64,000 nucleotides of DNA from Acanthococcus lagerstroemiae. Lineage: Eukaryota > Arthropoda > Insecta > Hemiptera > Eriococcidae. Below the pieces are notes generated by a model. It worked only from the letters and a program-made list of their open reading frames with translations, was not told the origin of the DNA and ran no database searches. The stretch is from assembly GCA_031841125.1 (NCBI GenBank), contig CM063114.1:56194955-56258954 (forward strand), given 5' to 3'. The translations under genes and the position numbers were made by a program. The first letter of the stretch is position 1. Every line of letters begins with the position of its first letter. Shown one piece after another: positions 36,421-47,244 of this stretch.

Positions 36421-36813
36421 TCTGAAAGCTTTATACATCTTGCCAGTTTAAGTAATCGAATCAAGTGGAATTTCTAGAATGTTGAACTCTGACTGGCATT
36501 TTGATGGCAAACATTTGTGATAAACTTCCAGTCGCCGTCTTCTTGAGGTTGGATTTGAGTGATGACAGCACAAATATAAGTGACGGGATTTCGATATTCG
36601 TACGTTCAACCCTGATGAGAGCGGGGGGGACAAGGGGGAAATACCCCGAGCCTAGACTTTCAGGGGGCCCGATATTTTTAAAAAGCCTGAATTTCTACGC
36701 TTACGGCTACATCGTTTTATTTTATTACAGCCTTGAATTAGGTAGGTATGTTCCTACTAATTCTCCCATCTTTAGGCGTAGGCGTTTATCACCCGTTTCT
36801 ATTCCTCCCTCTT

Positions 36814-37086
36814 TTACACTGTACTTACCCAATGACGAACCACAAATTTTGTAATTTCGTCCAGCCATCTTGTAGCTGGTCTACCCTTACGTCTCTTTTT
36901 GTAATGTGGTACCCACCCCGTTGGTGTTTTACTCCATTTTCTCCCTACCTCTCTGGCCATATGTCCAGCAAATTTGAATTTCAATTTTTTGATGTTACGT
37001 CCTATATCTATGATCCCCATTCTTTCCCTGATTTTTGTTATATTAATTTTATCCCTCAACCGGATACCCATAATACTTCTTACCAA
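36814..37086 (-). pseudogene. LINE polyprotein C-terminal region
   Basis: The frame contains LKFKFAGHMAR and RRKGRPATRWLDEI, which are hallmarks of the conserved C-terminal part of RTE-clade reverse transcriptase polyproteins in animals, downstream of the thumb. The residues between include W at the expected place in KWSKTPTGWVP. It is separated from the upstream RT by frameshifts. Its function in the intact element is not well established; it presumably assists RNA or DNA binding. Not functional here. Confidence 0.8.
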
Positions 37087-37263
37087 TTAATTTTAACTAC
37101 TCTAAATTATTGTATTTATTTTCTTATCAATGTCCATGTTTGAGCCCCATTACGTTAAAATTGGCAGTAGGTACACAATTTTGTAATATTTTTGTTTTTG
37201 TTTTAATACTGAATGAACTTGCCTTTGAATATTATTTTTGCGCCCAAAAAGCTTTCTATGCAT

Positions 37264-38332
37264 TTACGATCCTTGTTTCGATTTTTTTTTTATTTTATTT
37301 TCAAATGATAGTATTTGTCCCAAATATTCAAAGTCTTTTACGTTTTGAATTAGTTTCCCATCTAAATATACTCTACTTGTTTCTTTATTCTTTGATAGTA
37401 TTTTTGGATTTTGGGCATTCAGTTCCAGAACTGATTTTTGGTATTCGTGTTTCAATTCCCTTACCATCCCCACCAGCTCTTCATTAGTTTTACCTATCAG
37501 GACTATATATCATCAGCAAATCTGAGATTGTTGCACCATTTTCCATTTATTTTGATTCCCCTCGCTTTCCAGTCCAATTTGCGGAATATTTGCTAGAGAA
37601 TACTATTGAAAATGTTGGGATAGAGAGGGTTCCCTTGTTTGACTCCTCTATGAATTTTGAAAATTTTCCCCTTTTTTATCAAGTTTTATGTATGCTTCCA
37701 GATTTTTATACAGATTGGTCAAAACTTGTATCATTTCTTGATGTACCCCTTATATGGCCAATGCATTTCATGCTTTATCATGGTGTACTGAATCGAACCC
37801 CTTATTGACGTCAATGAATAGAAAGTGGACGTCTATGTTGTATTCGATAGTATTTCCATTATTTGCCTTAGTGTATGGATGTAATCAATGGTGCTGAAAT
37901 TTTTTCGGAAACTTGCTTGTTTTATTATTTGCTCTGAATCCTAAATTATATATATGCTAGCATTCCAAATTTTCATCAATAATTTACAAATATTAGATGA
38001 GAAGCAGATTGGGCGATAATTATTTATTTCTGATCGATCTCCTTTTTTGAATAATAAGATTATTTGAGCTATCAGCCATTGTTTAGGGATTTTCCAGTAT
38101 TTAGAATTTCGTTGAATATATCAGTCAAAGATTAGGAGATTTTTTCCGAAAATAACTTCAAAATACTATTATCAGTTTTATCTGGGCTTGGTGCTTTATT
38201 CAACTTCAGTTCCCTTAAAGCTTTTGTAACCTCATCTTCCAGAATTGGCTCTACTTTATCCTGATTTCTCAAGTTTAATTCCCATTTCTCCACGTCTTGC
38301 CCAGCTGTTTCTTCCTCTTGTACCCTATACAA
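37264..38332 (-). pseudogene. LINE reverse transcriptase, broken
   Basis: From the minus strand, pieces appear in the family order: LRELKLNKAPSPDKTDN (38332-38132), LFIDVNKGFDSVHHDKA (about 37830-37770, catalytic motif A with the first Asp), GVKQGNPLYPNIF (37650-37611, motif B, normally GVRQGDPLSP) and NLRFADDI (FADDI at 37520-37506, the YADD-type active site). Last is a thumb piece with VKDFEYLGQILS (37473-37264). The active-site aspartates are still visible, but stops and frame changes between motifs prevent a full protein. The enzyme would copy LINE RNA into DNA at the insertion site. Confidence 0.82.
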
Positions 38333-38484
38333 CTTTTCATAAAATTCCGTTGCTCTCTATTCTATTTGTTCCCTTTCAAATATGAAACCATTATTACCCT
38401 TTATATTGGGTAGGATGTTAGTGACCTTTGAAATTGATTTTTTTGCCTTTTTTATTGACAATTTTTCCTCCAGTACAGTTCTTA

Positions 38485-38814
38485 TCATTCCATTTCGTAT
38501 TTACTAATATCTTCTTTAATTTTTCTTTTGACTAGCTTGTTGATCTGTGTGAGCTCAGTACTTTCTACTCGAGTTTTTAATTTCTTTTTCATGAGTGTCA
38601 TTCTTCTTTCTAAAAGGTTTATTGCTTGTATACTCAGTTTGTCATTTGTTTGTGTCTTCTTTAGACTCCCCATTTTCCATATCGTTTCTTTAATGCATGT
38701 CTCAGTGTTATCGTATTTTGCTTGCATTCTCCTAATGGCAACTTTCCAATTTTTCTTTTTTGTTCGAAGCTTGCGGTATTTTACAAATATGGATAATGTA
38801 CCGCTTATTTTCAT
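38485..38814 (-). pseudogene. LINE linker region between endonuclease and RT
   Basis: A lysine- and arginine-rich helical frame (RKLRTKKKNWKVAIRRMQ, then KKLKTRVESTELTQINKLVK) that sits in the right place and strand between the endonuclease and RT pieces. Such basic linkers are usual in RTE polyproteins. No independent domain. Confidence 0.6.
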
Positions 38815-39105
38815 TTTTACTTTGATGTACTGAAATGTTCGTTATATTTGGAAATTTAAATTTGCACCTCCCCATCTTGTGATCTTAGCTGAAGTATAAA
38901 TTTGAAATAACATCCACGTCCGTTACAATTTTCATTTCATTGATCAAAATACAATCTACTTCATTTTTTGACTTACCACTCTTTTTGAAAAAACGATCCA
39001 GCTATTTCTAAATTATATTTATCAGCTAATCCTAACAGCCTTTCTCCATTTTTGTTTGTTTCTCCTTTAGTATATTTACTAACATTTCTTCTATTTCCCC
39101 TATTT

Positions 39106-39576
39106 TCACCCTCCTTGGCATTTAAAGTCCCCCATTAGTACAGTATAGTATTCTCTTTCATTTTCATAAAGGCTCAACTGATCGTAGAACTTTTCGACTT
39201 CCTCCACTGAAGAGTCAAGTGTATGAGCATAAATTTGGATTATCGAAAGTTTGGTTCCTTTATTTATTTCAATTTTCAATACTGCTATGCGTTCAGTCAT
39301 GCCCCTTATTTTGTTCACGTGGGGTACCCGCTGCTCCTTGATGTAGGAACCTACTCCCCTGTACTCTATTGTTGACCCAAAATGATCAAATAAATTACCA
39401 TTTCTCCTTTTGGATATATTTTCCCCTTTCGTTTTTGTTTCTAATATCCCAGCTATATCCCATTTTAGCCCCTCCAACGCATTTTCCAATTCCAAAAATC
39501 TTCCCTCATTTTCTAACCCCAGGCAATTAAAAAACAAAATTCTCATATTTTCTGTCTTTAATTTTGTTTTCCCCAT
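39106..39576 (-). pseudogene. LINE apurinic-type endonuclease domain, likely dead
   Basis: The 156-residue frame begins MGKTKLKTENMRILFFNCLG and shows the endonuclease motifs in order: N in ILFFNCLGL, E in AGILETK, GVGSYIKE, the RIAVLKIE and KLSIIQIYAHT strands, and VLMGDFKCQGG. In active APE-type LINE endonucleases the last motif is GDFN with a catalytic Asn and the earlier one usually reads YAPT. Here Asn is replaced by Lys and Pro by His, and the frame stops soon after. It normally nicks the target DNA for target-primed reverse transcription. Confidence 0.82.
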
Positions 39577-39939
39577 TTCTTCTGTTATGTGATGTGGGTG
39601 ACGGATCGTTGCGGGCTAACAGCCCCAGGGTGCCCACTTCCCTGGTTGGGGCTCTATTACTTTTGTGTTATTTCTCCCATCATACATTTTTTTGGTACCT
39701 ACTTCTATACTATACATCAAATGAGCAATCCCTCTCCTTACGCCATGAAAGAAACCTCTTATCCCGTAGCTTATAATTTTTTCCCATCTGACAAAAGAAC
39801 AAAATGAATTGGAAGGAAAGGGGGCCCGTGGAAATTCCCCCAGGCCCTCTTTTTCTCTCTACGGGACTGCGTACGTTATGAGAACTAGGTGTATCATCTC
39901 CGAATAAACTTGACGTTAAACTAGAGTGCACTGAAGTGA

Positions 39940-42190
39940 CTGGTTTGCAGTAGAGAGCAGAAAAGAACAGGGTAAATTATGGCCTTTACGCATATTTTAA
40001 ACTACCCTTCACCTTCTTATAACAATCCCGGTCTATCCTCTTTCTCTTCCGTAGAAACTGGCATTTTTCCTCTCTTTGATGTACTGGATGTGAGGTAGAG
40101 ATTTTGTTTAATGGATCACTTCTCCAGTTCTGGATAAGAAAGGAGAATCTTTGTGTTGTGTTCAAGTACTGTTTCGAATTAAATAACAAAATAAAGCCCT
40201 GCATCGTACTACGAGACTATAAAAAAAGTGAGCTTTGCAGAAAAATTGAGAGTAAAATGAAGAAAAAATGATGTGGGTGGGTTTCCGATTTCATTCTCAC
40301 ATTTTTCGGAACTGTTGTAGTCTGCAAGGACTGATGAACTAATGTTTTAGCTTTGGGAGTCATTAATAACATTAAAATGGCAAAGCAAGTTCATAGGAAA
40401 GTCCAAAGGTATATTTCTCACGAAAAACATGAATACGAATACGAATGATAACGATAATTCCCGTGTGCAGGGTTGCCATCCAAAGGACGAAAATGTGACA
40501 CGCTCCCACACCTAATTTATACGTAAATTCTAACTATGAAGTAATTATATAAAATAAAACTGAAAGCAAAGAGGAAGAAAAATATATGAAACATACAAAA
40601 AAAAACCCTGGGTCGTTTTAGAAGTAAGGCCACATTGTAAAAGACTTAGAACAAAATCGAAACGCTTCAGACAAAGACTGACTGACTGATTCAACACTCT
40701 TTATGTTCATTGAACTCTATGTGACAATGAAAGTTTTTTGAAAGTTCGTTTACCTTGTCTTGTTTGAACATGTCACTACTACTTTATCGAGATTACTTTA
40801 AAATTTAGTATTTTCAAAAAGAGTGACAAGCGTTACAACTCTTTAAGACTGTGTTTTGATTCCTTGAAATTCGTCAAGATAGTTACACTGTATTAAGACT
40901 CGTTAAGATTTCTTAAGACTGTGTCATAGGTAGAATTCTTCAATGTTCGTCAGACGCGAATACACGAAAAAGTAGCTGGGGAAATTGTTCCCCGCTGGGA
41001 GAAAGATTTTAACTGAACAGATTGAAACATATTAGAGGGGGGGGGGGAGTACGCATTAGTCTTAGCTCTTTTTCGGGTTTCCTCTTGACCGCGAAAAAGT
41101 TCCGGTAATTGAACTGTTTCAAATTGCAGACTTAAAATTTGAAAACAACGATAACAACCAAGAGTTTTTTAAAACTTGGTGAAAAAGTCAGAATCTCAAA
41201 GTACAAAAAGGCCAGATGTTGGTAAATTACATTATAAGTTCAACGCGAGATTAATTTTGTATTAAAAATTTACACTGCAGCTTTAGAAAGTTTCTATGGT
41301 TAATTGATGCCCTTTAAATAGTCGACAGATTTTTCAGTTCATCGAAACCGTTCGAGTCGGGCGATTTTGAAAGTTTCTTTTGTAATTTAAGCAATTACCC
41401 GATGAGTATTTTCGTGCCAGAACTACAGCACCGCATCAATATTTCAACATCTTTGAAAATATTATACGAAGGGAAATTCTCTCAATTCATTTTCAACCTT
41501 TTCCGTTAAGCTTTCGAGTTTGATAATCGTATACGTACTTAGTTGTAAAAAATAAAAGAAAAAGAAAAGCAAACACTGTAGTAGAAATACTCGGATACAT
41601 TTCTTTCAGAATGATTTTTATTCTTGAAACAATAAACTATCTCCCGGACGTGAGATAAAATAGGCGGAAAATTCATAAAATATAATTTGGCTGGAAATTT
41701 AAGTTGCACGAAGACGTTAGATTAAAAAGAAGAGAAAAAAAAAATCAGGAACGTATGTACTGGAATATTTTTTGAGGGTCGCATAAATTTCTGGGAAAAT
41801 GGTATTGCGGCGAGACAAAAAAAATTGATAGTTTTCAGAAGTATTTTTATATCTGGGACATTTTACGAGATGTCGTAAACAACTGTATGTGTGTGCACAC
41901 TGCTATATGTGGAGAGAGGGGCCTGGAAGCATTCAACATTGAAAGATAATAAAGCTCACGTTTCGGTATTGCGTGTTGCCTTCTTGTAGGAAGACCTTAT
42001 GTAACATAAACATCCACGACCTTACAGTACAAATTTTAACATTTTAAACAGTTTTCCCGTTCAAGGTTATGCATCATCTTTCCACTGCTAAATGAATTTA
42101 AATTATTCCCCACGATTACTTATGATATTCGAAGAAAAAGACCAAAGTTTCCTTTAAAATGAAAATTCACTGAACCACCGGGCTACCGGC
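39940..42190. other. No gene recognised; solo hAT-like terminus at 40468
   Basis: CAGGGTTGCCATCC at 40468 resembles a hAT end but no partner was found. GACT-like words occur at about 40850-40930 and a G run at 41038. From about 41320 to 41560 CpG is somewhat more frequent. No coding frame has a recognisable product. Confidence 0.4.
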
Positions 42191-42262
42191 TGCATGCCCG
42201 ATGGCTTACCACTAGTATGGCCTGGCCAAACCAAAATGGCCTGATGAATCCAGAAAGTAATA

Positions 42263-42612
42263 TATGTGACCTGGAATCATGAAATGTGCCTCTAATGTCG
42301 AAAAATCATTTTTTTCACTTTCTTGACAATTCTTATAGAAAAAAACACACTCTTTCGAATGAAATAAATCGCAGCTTCCTATTTTCATTAGTTTCTCCAC
42401 AAATTGCCTTTTTATGTCAATATTTTAAAAACATCCCGTCGTGTGAAACGGGCCTATAGGAATGACAAAGAACAAGAATTCGAAACGCGGTTATCATAGC
42501 AACGCGTAAACGCATGCGCGCACCTCTACCACCATCTCATCTTCACACTCATCTATCTCGGAAACCTGTTTTCGCACGAGAGGGACATTATTCCATGATT
42601 CCAGGTCACATA
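42263..42612. mobile_element. TA-flanked MITE, terminus TATGTGACCTGGAATCATG
   Basis: TATGTGACCTGGAATCATG at the left is repeated inverted at the right end (reverse complement of about 42594-42612). TA flanks both sides (42261-42262 and 42613-42614). The interior includes a CpG-rich patch with ACGCGTAAACGCATGCGCGC. 350 bp, no transposase; mariner-like by its TA target. Confidence 0.72.
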
Positions 42613-42689
42613 TATGTTAACCAGTCTATTAAAAAACATGTGCCAAGTTTCACTTCGAATTTAGATTTCGCCTGAGGAGCTGAATACTT

Positions 42690-43200
42690 GAGAGGATGTA
42701 AACTTCCAGACTTGATTAAATATCTAGACTTATCTAGGAATCTTCGAGGATTCTTTAAGGCTCTTGCCGTGTTTTACATTCTTAGACTTTAAAACTCCTA
42801 CAGATTCGGTCAAAACTATCCTAGGCTTCAATTCTTTCTTAAGAGTTATAAGTTTCTTTAATGATCAGCAAACTTGCTGAGATATATTTTTTTTTTCATA
42901 ACGATTACCTGCTTAAAGACTTTTTTCTCAAACTTTTTAAAACTATGCAGACGGGTTCCGCACTTTTTGAGACACTTCTCTGCCTTTTCAAATGTTTTTA
43001 AAACTTCTCAAGATTCTTCTAGACTACTTCTGAATCATCTCTGCGGCTTTTCCGGATTCATTTCAAGACTATTTCAGATTTGATTGAGCCTTTTAAAGAA
43101 ACATGGTCCAGGCTTTCTGAGGAGGGATTTAAGATTCTTTGAGACTCATTAAGATGTTTCCATGTGTGCTTTAAATTGATGAGCAATATTCCAAAATCGC
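42690..43200. repeat. Degenerate GACT-rich array (plus orientation)
   Basis: AGACTT, GACTTTAAAACTC, AAGACTATTTCAGATT and similar words repeat about every 20 bases. Same style as 3000-3680. Weakly continues to about 43420. Confidence 0.5.
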
Positions 43201-43665
43201 CTCTGTCTATTTTCTTTCGAAACTCATTTTATAGCGTCACCTGGTGGAAGACATATGTATGCACATTCCTACACTGTCAACCTACCCTAAGTGTCACTGG
43301 TGGCATATAGATGGTGTACACAAGAATACCACGTTATTTCATTCGTGTGGGAATATCGCTCCTCAGTTTTTCAAGAGCTCTTTAGAACTCTTCCACACAT
43401 GATTAGAACTTTTTGACATTTTCATGTCCTTACTTTGGCACACAAACTGGAAAAACGTTACTTGTACGCGTTACGTTTTACGCACTACCCGTTACATTTG
43501 AGGATGAATGAAATAATCATTTCCATGGAAATTTATTTTTACATTTTCTTGTCTTTACTTTGACACACCCCAGACATGGGTATAACACAAACTGACTGAC
43601 TAGACGGACTAGACTGTACTGGGCTGGACTGGACTGATTGATGGACTCTACACTTCATTCGCCTG

Positions 43666-44037
43666 CGAGTACCACACTCCTTGTATCAGCCTGTATTCCC
43701 TCGCGAGCATCACATTCCTTGTACCAGCCTGCGAGCACTACGCTCTACTAGTGCATCATCTTGTGGACGAGTCTGCAACCACGGGAGAGCATTTTCATGT
43801 TTGCTTCGCGGACTGTGCCGACATGAGACTGTCATCGTCCAGCAAACCTAGCGTCCAAAAAATGAGCGCGCCAAAAAATCTGGAGCGCAACGTGCTCTGC
43901 GGACAACGACATTATCATGTCGGCGCAGTCCGCGAAGCAGACATGAAAATGCTCTCCCATGGTAGCAGACTCATCTGCAAGATGATGCACTAGTAGAGCG
44001 TAGTGTTCGTAGGCTGATACATGGAGTGTGGTACTCG
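43666..44037. repeat. Long palindrome (inverted repeat, 88-base loop)
   Basis: The left arm 43666-43826 and right arm 43915-44037 are inverted copies at roughly nine bases in ten. The outer ends read CGAGTACCACACTCC and GGAGTGTGGTACTCG; the inner ends GCCGACATGA and TCATGTCGGC. The left arm is about 38 bases longer because of an internal duplication of an ACATTCCTTGTACCAGCCTG-type unit. GC content is higher than in the flanks. No transposon terminus is recognised. It could extrude as a cruciform and would be a strong hairpin if transcribed. Confidence 0.85.
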
Positions 44038-44222
44038 TTTATATGGAACAAGTCCATCAAGAGAAAAAGGAGGACGTAGGAGCCCACAACCGCCGGAGGT
44101 CAGATCCCGGCAACTTGGATAGACTTACTGATACAGCAACAGCACTGGCGGCGAAACAAGCCTTGCCGTCAGTGTTGCCAACCTCCCTGGGCTACAACAA
44201 CGAGCAAATGATCATCGACAAC

Positions 44223-44701
44223 GGATGGGATGAGATGAAAGTAAAGCGAAGGCGACAACGCCGGCGTCGACAAAGAGGAAGTTATCGATGTCGCCAAGGC
44301 TGCAGGGGGGGCAAGCTACGTAAAGAGAACCGGTGGCTGAAGGACGAGCTCGCGTCGCGCGACTAGAAGATTGCAGAACTAGAAAAGAAGATGAAGATAA
44401 TGGTCGCGCGACACGAACAGGAGCTCGGGGCGCTGAAGAAGGAGCTGCAGCAGATCCGCGAACAGCTGAAGCGCTAGCCGGATCAACAGCAACAGGAACA
44501 GAAGAAGCAGAAAGAGATGGCAACACCAGCGACGCTGCGGCCACTCACCCCGATCAGTAAGCATATCGAGGAGCTGAAGAAGCAGCTGAAGGAGGCCGAA
44601 GAACGTACAGATGTGTACTCCTCGAGAGCAAATCGGCGGCTTCCGAGGGTGAGCGCACTGCTGCGACATGGGCGGAGGTGGTCCGACGGAAGAGGAAGTA
44701 G
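44223..44701 (+). pseudogene. Decayed LINE ORF1-like coiled-coil protein
   Basis: One frame runs from the edge of the palindrome through a basic stretch (KVKRRRQRRRRQR) into a heptad-rich coiled coil, broken by TAG at 44364 and TAG at 44475. The coiled coil includes KIAELEKKMK and HEQELGALKKELQQIREQL, then HIEELKKQLKEAEERT from 44562. A shift near 44630 leads into WAEVVRRKRK (44669) and a terminal TAG at 44699. Basic region, coiled coil and a WAEVV-type tail are what ORF1 proteins of insect LINEs often show; ORF1 binds the element RNA. No ORF2 follows. A cellular coiled-coil gene is possible but less likely. Confidence 0.6.
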
Positions 44702-44829
44702 AGGACCACCGAAGCCCAGGGGATTCTACCGAGTTTCTTCAATTTAAGCCTACATTTCATTACTATCAGGTTCTGATCACTGTCAATATCGGCTCCCGGA
44801 TAAGTTTTACAGTTTAATTTGAGACAGTT

Positions 44830-45200
44830 TCCAGACTACACATCATTAAGACGTCTGAGACTCTTCCAGACATGTTCAGCACTTTTTAATACTCATCCAA
44901 GCGGATTTAATAATTGTTGAAACTCTTTAAGGCTTTTCTGAACTTGTTTATGACTCTTTCAGCCATGTGTTAGTGTTTAGCCGAGTCTTTAGTAAGTCTG
45001 AAATAGTCTTAAGAAATCTTTGCAAATCTCGAAGGGCCCTCTAGAAGTCTGGAAGAGTCTGGCAAAGTCTTCGCAGAGCATGAAGTCATTAATCTTGAAC
45101 ACGTCCAAAAACCCGTTGAAGATGGTTTTGAAGGTTTAGAAGGATTTAAAATATGTCTGAAAGAATCTTGAAGAAATATTGTAGTATATTATTCTCTGCC
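44830..45200. repeat. Degenerate GACT/AGTCT array
   Basis: Starts with plus-sense GAGACTCTTCCAGAC words and changes near 44990 to reverse-sense AAGTCTGGAAGAGTCTGG words, so it holds both orientations. Same family as 3000-3680. Confidence 0.5.
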
Positions 45201-46188
45201 TTCCTCCGAGGGCCTGGAAAAAATCTGAGGATCACTCGTTACCACTGCTTAAATCATTGACAAACCTGGAAGCTCAAATATTTTTCTTTTTGTAAGTACA
45301 ATTATAAACTCTTAGTTGTTGAATTTTTGAAATTTAATTATTAGGTAATCGTGCCAGACTGTTGTTGTTCCACTTAAAGAAAAGATAAAATCCGGAAAAT
45401 TTGGGCTTGATTGGATAAAATTGACGAATCCTTTGTATCGGGGGGGGGGGATGCTTCAAATTTTGGCTCTTCATAATTCCCAAAAGACAAAACAAAGAAA
45501 TTGCGAGTACAGTTTGTTCCATCGTATCTAAGTTTTCATTCGGGAATGTAGGAATTCCCCCCCCCCATTTCTTTAGAAGTATATCTGAGGTTAATGCTGA
45601 ATCCATAAAATTTCACCAACCTTCATGAGTTTTCAGAAAATAATTGATATTGAACATTGTAAAGTTTTTCAATCTTCCCCATGAATGCTACTTTTTTCAA
45701 TTTCTTTTTGGTAAGGTGGAGGAGGGGATATATGCAGTGGCATATGAACATAAGGGTTTTTGGGGTCAACCCCCACCCCCTCGAGATGAAAAAAAATACT
45801 TTTGAAGAATAATTGCAGTGCTGAAAAAAGAATGATATGTACGACATCCAAAATTCATCGACAGTCGCAATTTGTCATTCTGTATTGAGTATCGGAGTAA
45901 TTACCTCCATCTTCTTAAAATTTTTCACTACTGACAACATTCATAAGCGGTACCAAAAATTCCACCAAAATAACCCCCTCCCCTTTAAAAACCCAAAAAA
46001 CTGAGACCTGGCTACTTCACTGGGTGTATGCGATTTTTACTGGTATAGCCTGAACCCTGAAGAATTCGATTTTACCGGTGGCCTTTTTAGTCACACTCCG
46101 CTCCTGCTACTGAATGTAACGTTTTAAGAATTTATATGGAAGGCAGTGTGTTCGTACGTATCTGAGAAGGACGTTAATAAGTTGAAAA
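45201..46188. other. No gene recognised
   Basis: Contains G10 near 45441 and C10 near 45558 facing each other about 115 bases apart, and a CCCCCACCCCC patch near 45770. These look like the subterminal tracts of MITEs, but ends were not found. Confidence 0.4.
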
Positions 46189-46497
46189 TTATTTGTCATA
46201 GTAACAAAGAAAAAATGAGGCTAGTTGCCCATAAATTTTCCCCTTGATGACTTCCGTAAATACCTTGCTAAGATTAGATATCAAGCTAATTGGCCACTTA
46301 TCGATTGAGTTTCTGTATCCTTTCTTGTGGATTATTACAATTTCTGCGGCTTCCCATTGCTTAGGAGTTACTCCCTCCAGGATAAGTCGATGAGAAAGTT
46401 TTGCCAGTATTTTTACTAGCCCTTGACTAAAGTTTTTCAATATGTTATTTTTGATTAGATCTGAACCAGCTGCTTTAGAGCTATTACTTTCTTGCAA
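46189..46497 (-). pseudogene. LINE reverse transcriptase fragment (N-terminal RT motifs)
   Basis: The 102-residue frame carries SSKAAGSDLIKNNILK, HRLILEGVTPKQWEAAEIV and IIHKKG...KWPISLISNLSKVF, matching the opening motifs of RTE-type reverse transcriptases (usually GPDGI, P..W..A.I..I.KKG, YRPISLLS..YK.F). It ends in a stop before the catalytic motifs A, B and YADD. It is a short dead fragment, separate from the element at 36.7-39.9 kb. Confidence 0.8.
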
Positions 46498-46859
46498 AAT
46501 GAATTCGACTTCCTTGTGAAACGAAAAAGCTACCTAGCCCATATATGGTACAAAGAACATGAAAAAAAAAATTAACAGCAACGCCACTTATTCAGCGACA
46601 AACCAGGGTCGAGCAGTATCAGTGGCCGAAGGGGAGTACGAGTGGAGCAGCGGGCAGAACCCTTATCGACTAACCAGTCATTTATAAAACACCCCATGTA
46701 TCACCGAATTGTTGATTCATCTGTCTCCTTGCCTCAAGGTTATCTCTTGTTTTCAAATTTTCTTCGGTCTCTGCTCTTTGAAATTTCTAGGCAACGCCGC
46801 TGCACCAGCATAGATACTACGTTATTGTTCTCGTATATTGCCTTTCCTGCTCCGAGCTA

Positions 46860-47240
46860 AAAGGAAATATCAGATTCAATCGTCGAAAAAGTAAAACCTA
46901 AATACCACCCCGTATACTCGATGATTGATGACCATTACACCGAGCCGACAAGTTTCGCCAACATTTGCACAGTTAAAAATTACTACCAACGATGTGTTTT
47001 TTCAAACAGCTCCCTCGTCGAACATCACAGGGAGAGTCAAATTGATGACGGCGAAATTGTCTTTCTTCGATCGAAGTCGCTATCCATTTTAGTTTCATCA
47101 GTACGAACTATGTAGATACAGTCGTACGCGGTAAAATATCGCGCCTAACGATTAATTCGGAGCTCCGTCGCCATTTGCAAGTAAATTTGGAAATTTCGAA
47201 CTTCTCCTTCTTCCCCCTGGTGGAAGTGACGAACCCGAAA
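46860..47240. promoter_or_regulatory. CpG-rich unique block
   Basis: CpG-rich words (GTCGTACGCGG, ATCGCGCCTAACG, AGCTCCGTCGCC) in a short stretch with AT-rich flanks and no repeat copies. A small frame 46921-47115 has no recognisable product. Possible regulatory element. Confidence 0.3.
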
Positions 47241-47244
47241 CCGA

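Larger units (their letters stand above)
36720..39930 (-). mobile_element. RTE-type LINE, nearly full length, degraded
   Basis: Reading the minus strand, the order is: a 5' leader with CCTGGGGCTGTTAGCCC near 39605-39640, an endonuclease domain (39576-39106), a linker, a reverse transcriptase (about 38330-37260) and a C-terminal region (37086-36814). The sequence near 36720-36740 (CTGTAATAAAATAAAACG on the minus strand) looks like the simple-sequence 3' tail of RTE elements. Frameshifts and stops separate the pieces, so it is inactive. Exact ends and a target duplication could not be fixed. Confidence 0.8.

Noticed and set aside
40468..40490. hAT element starting CAGGGTTGCCA
   Set aside because: No matching TGGCAACCCTG end was found within the next several kilobases.
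45421..45570. MITE with G10 and C10 subterminal tracts
   Set aside because: The tracts face each other but no terminal inverted repeat or target duplication was found.
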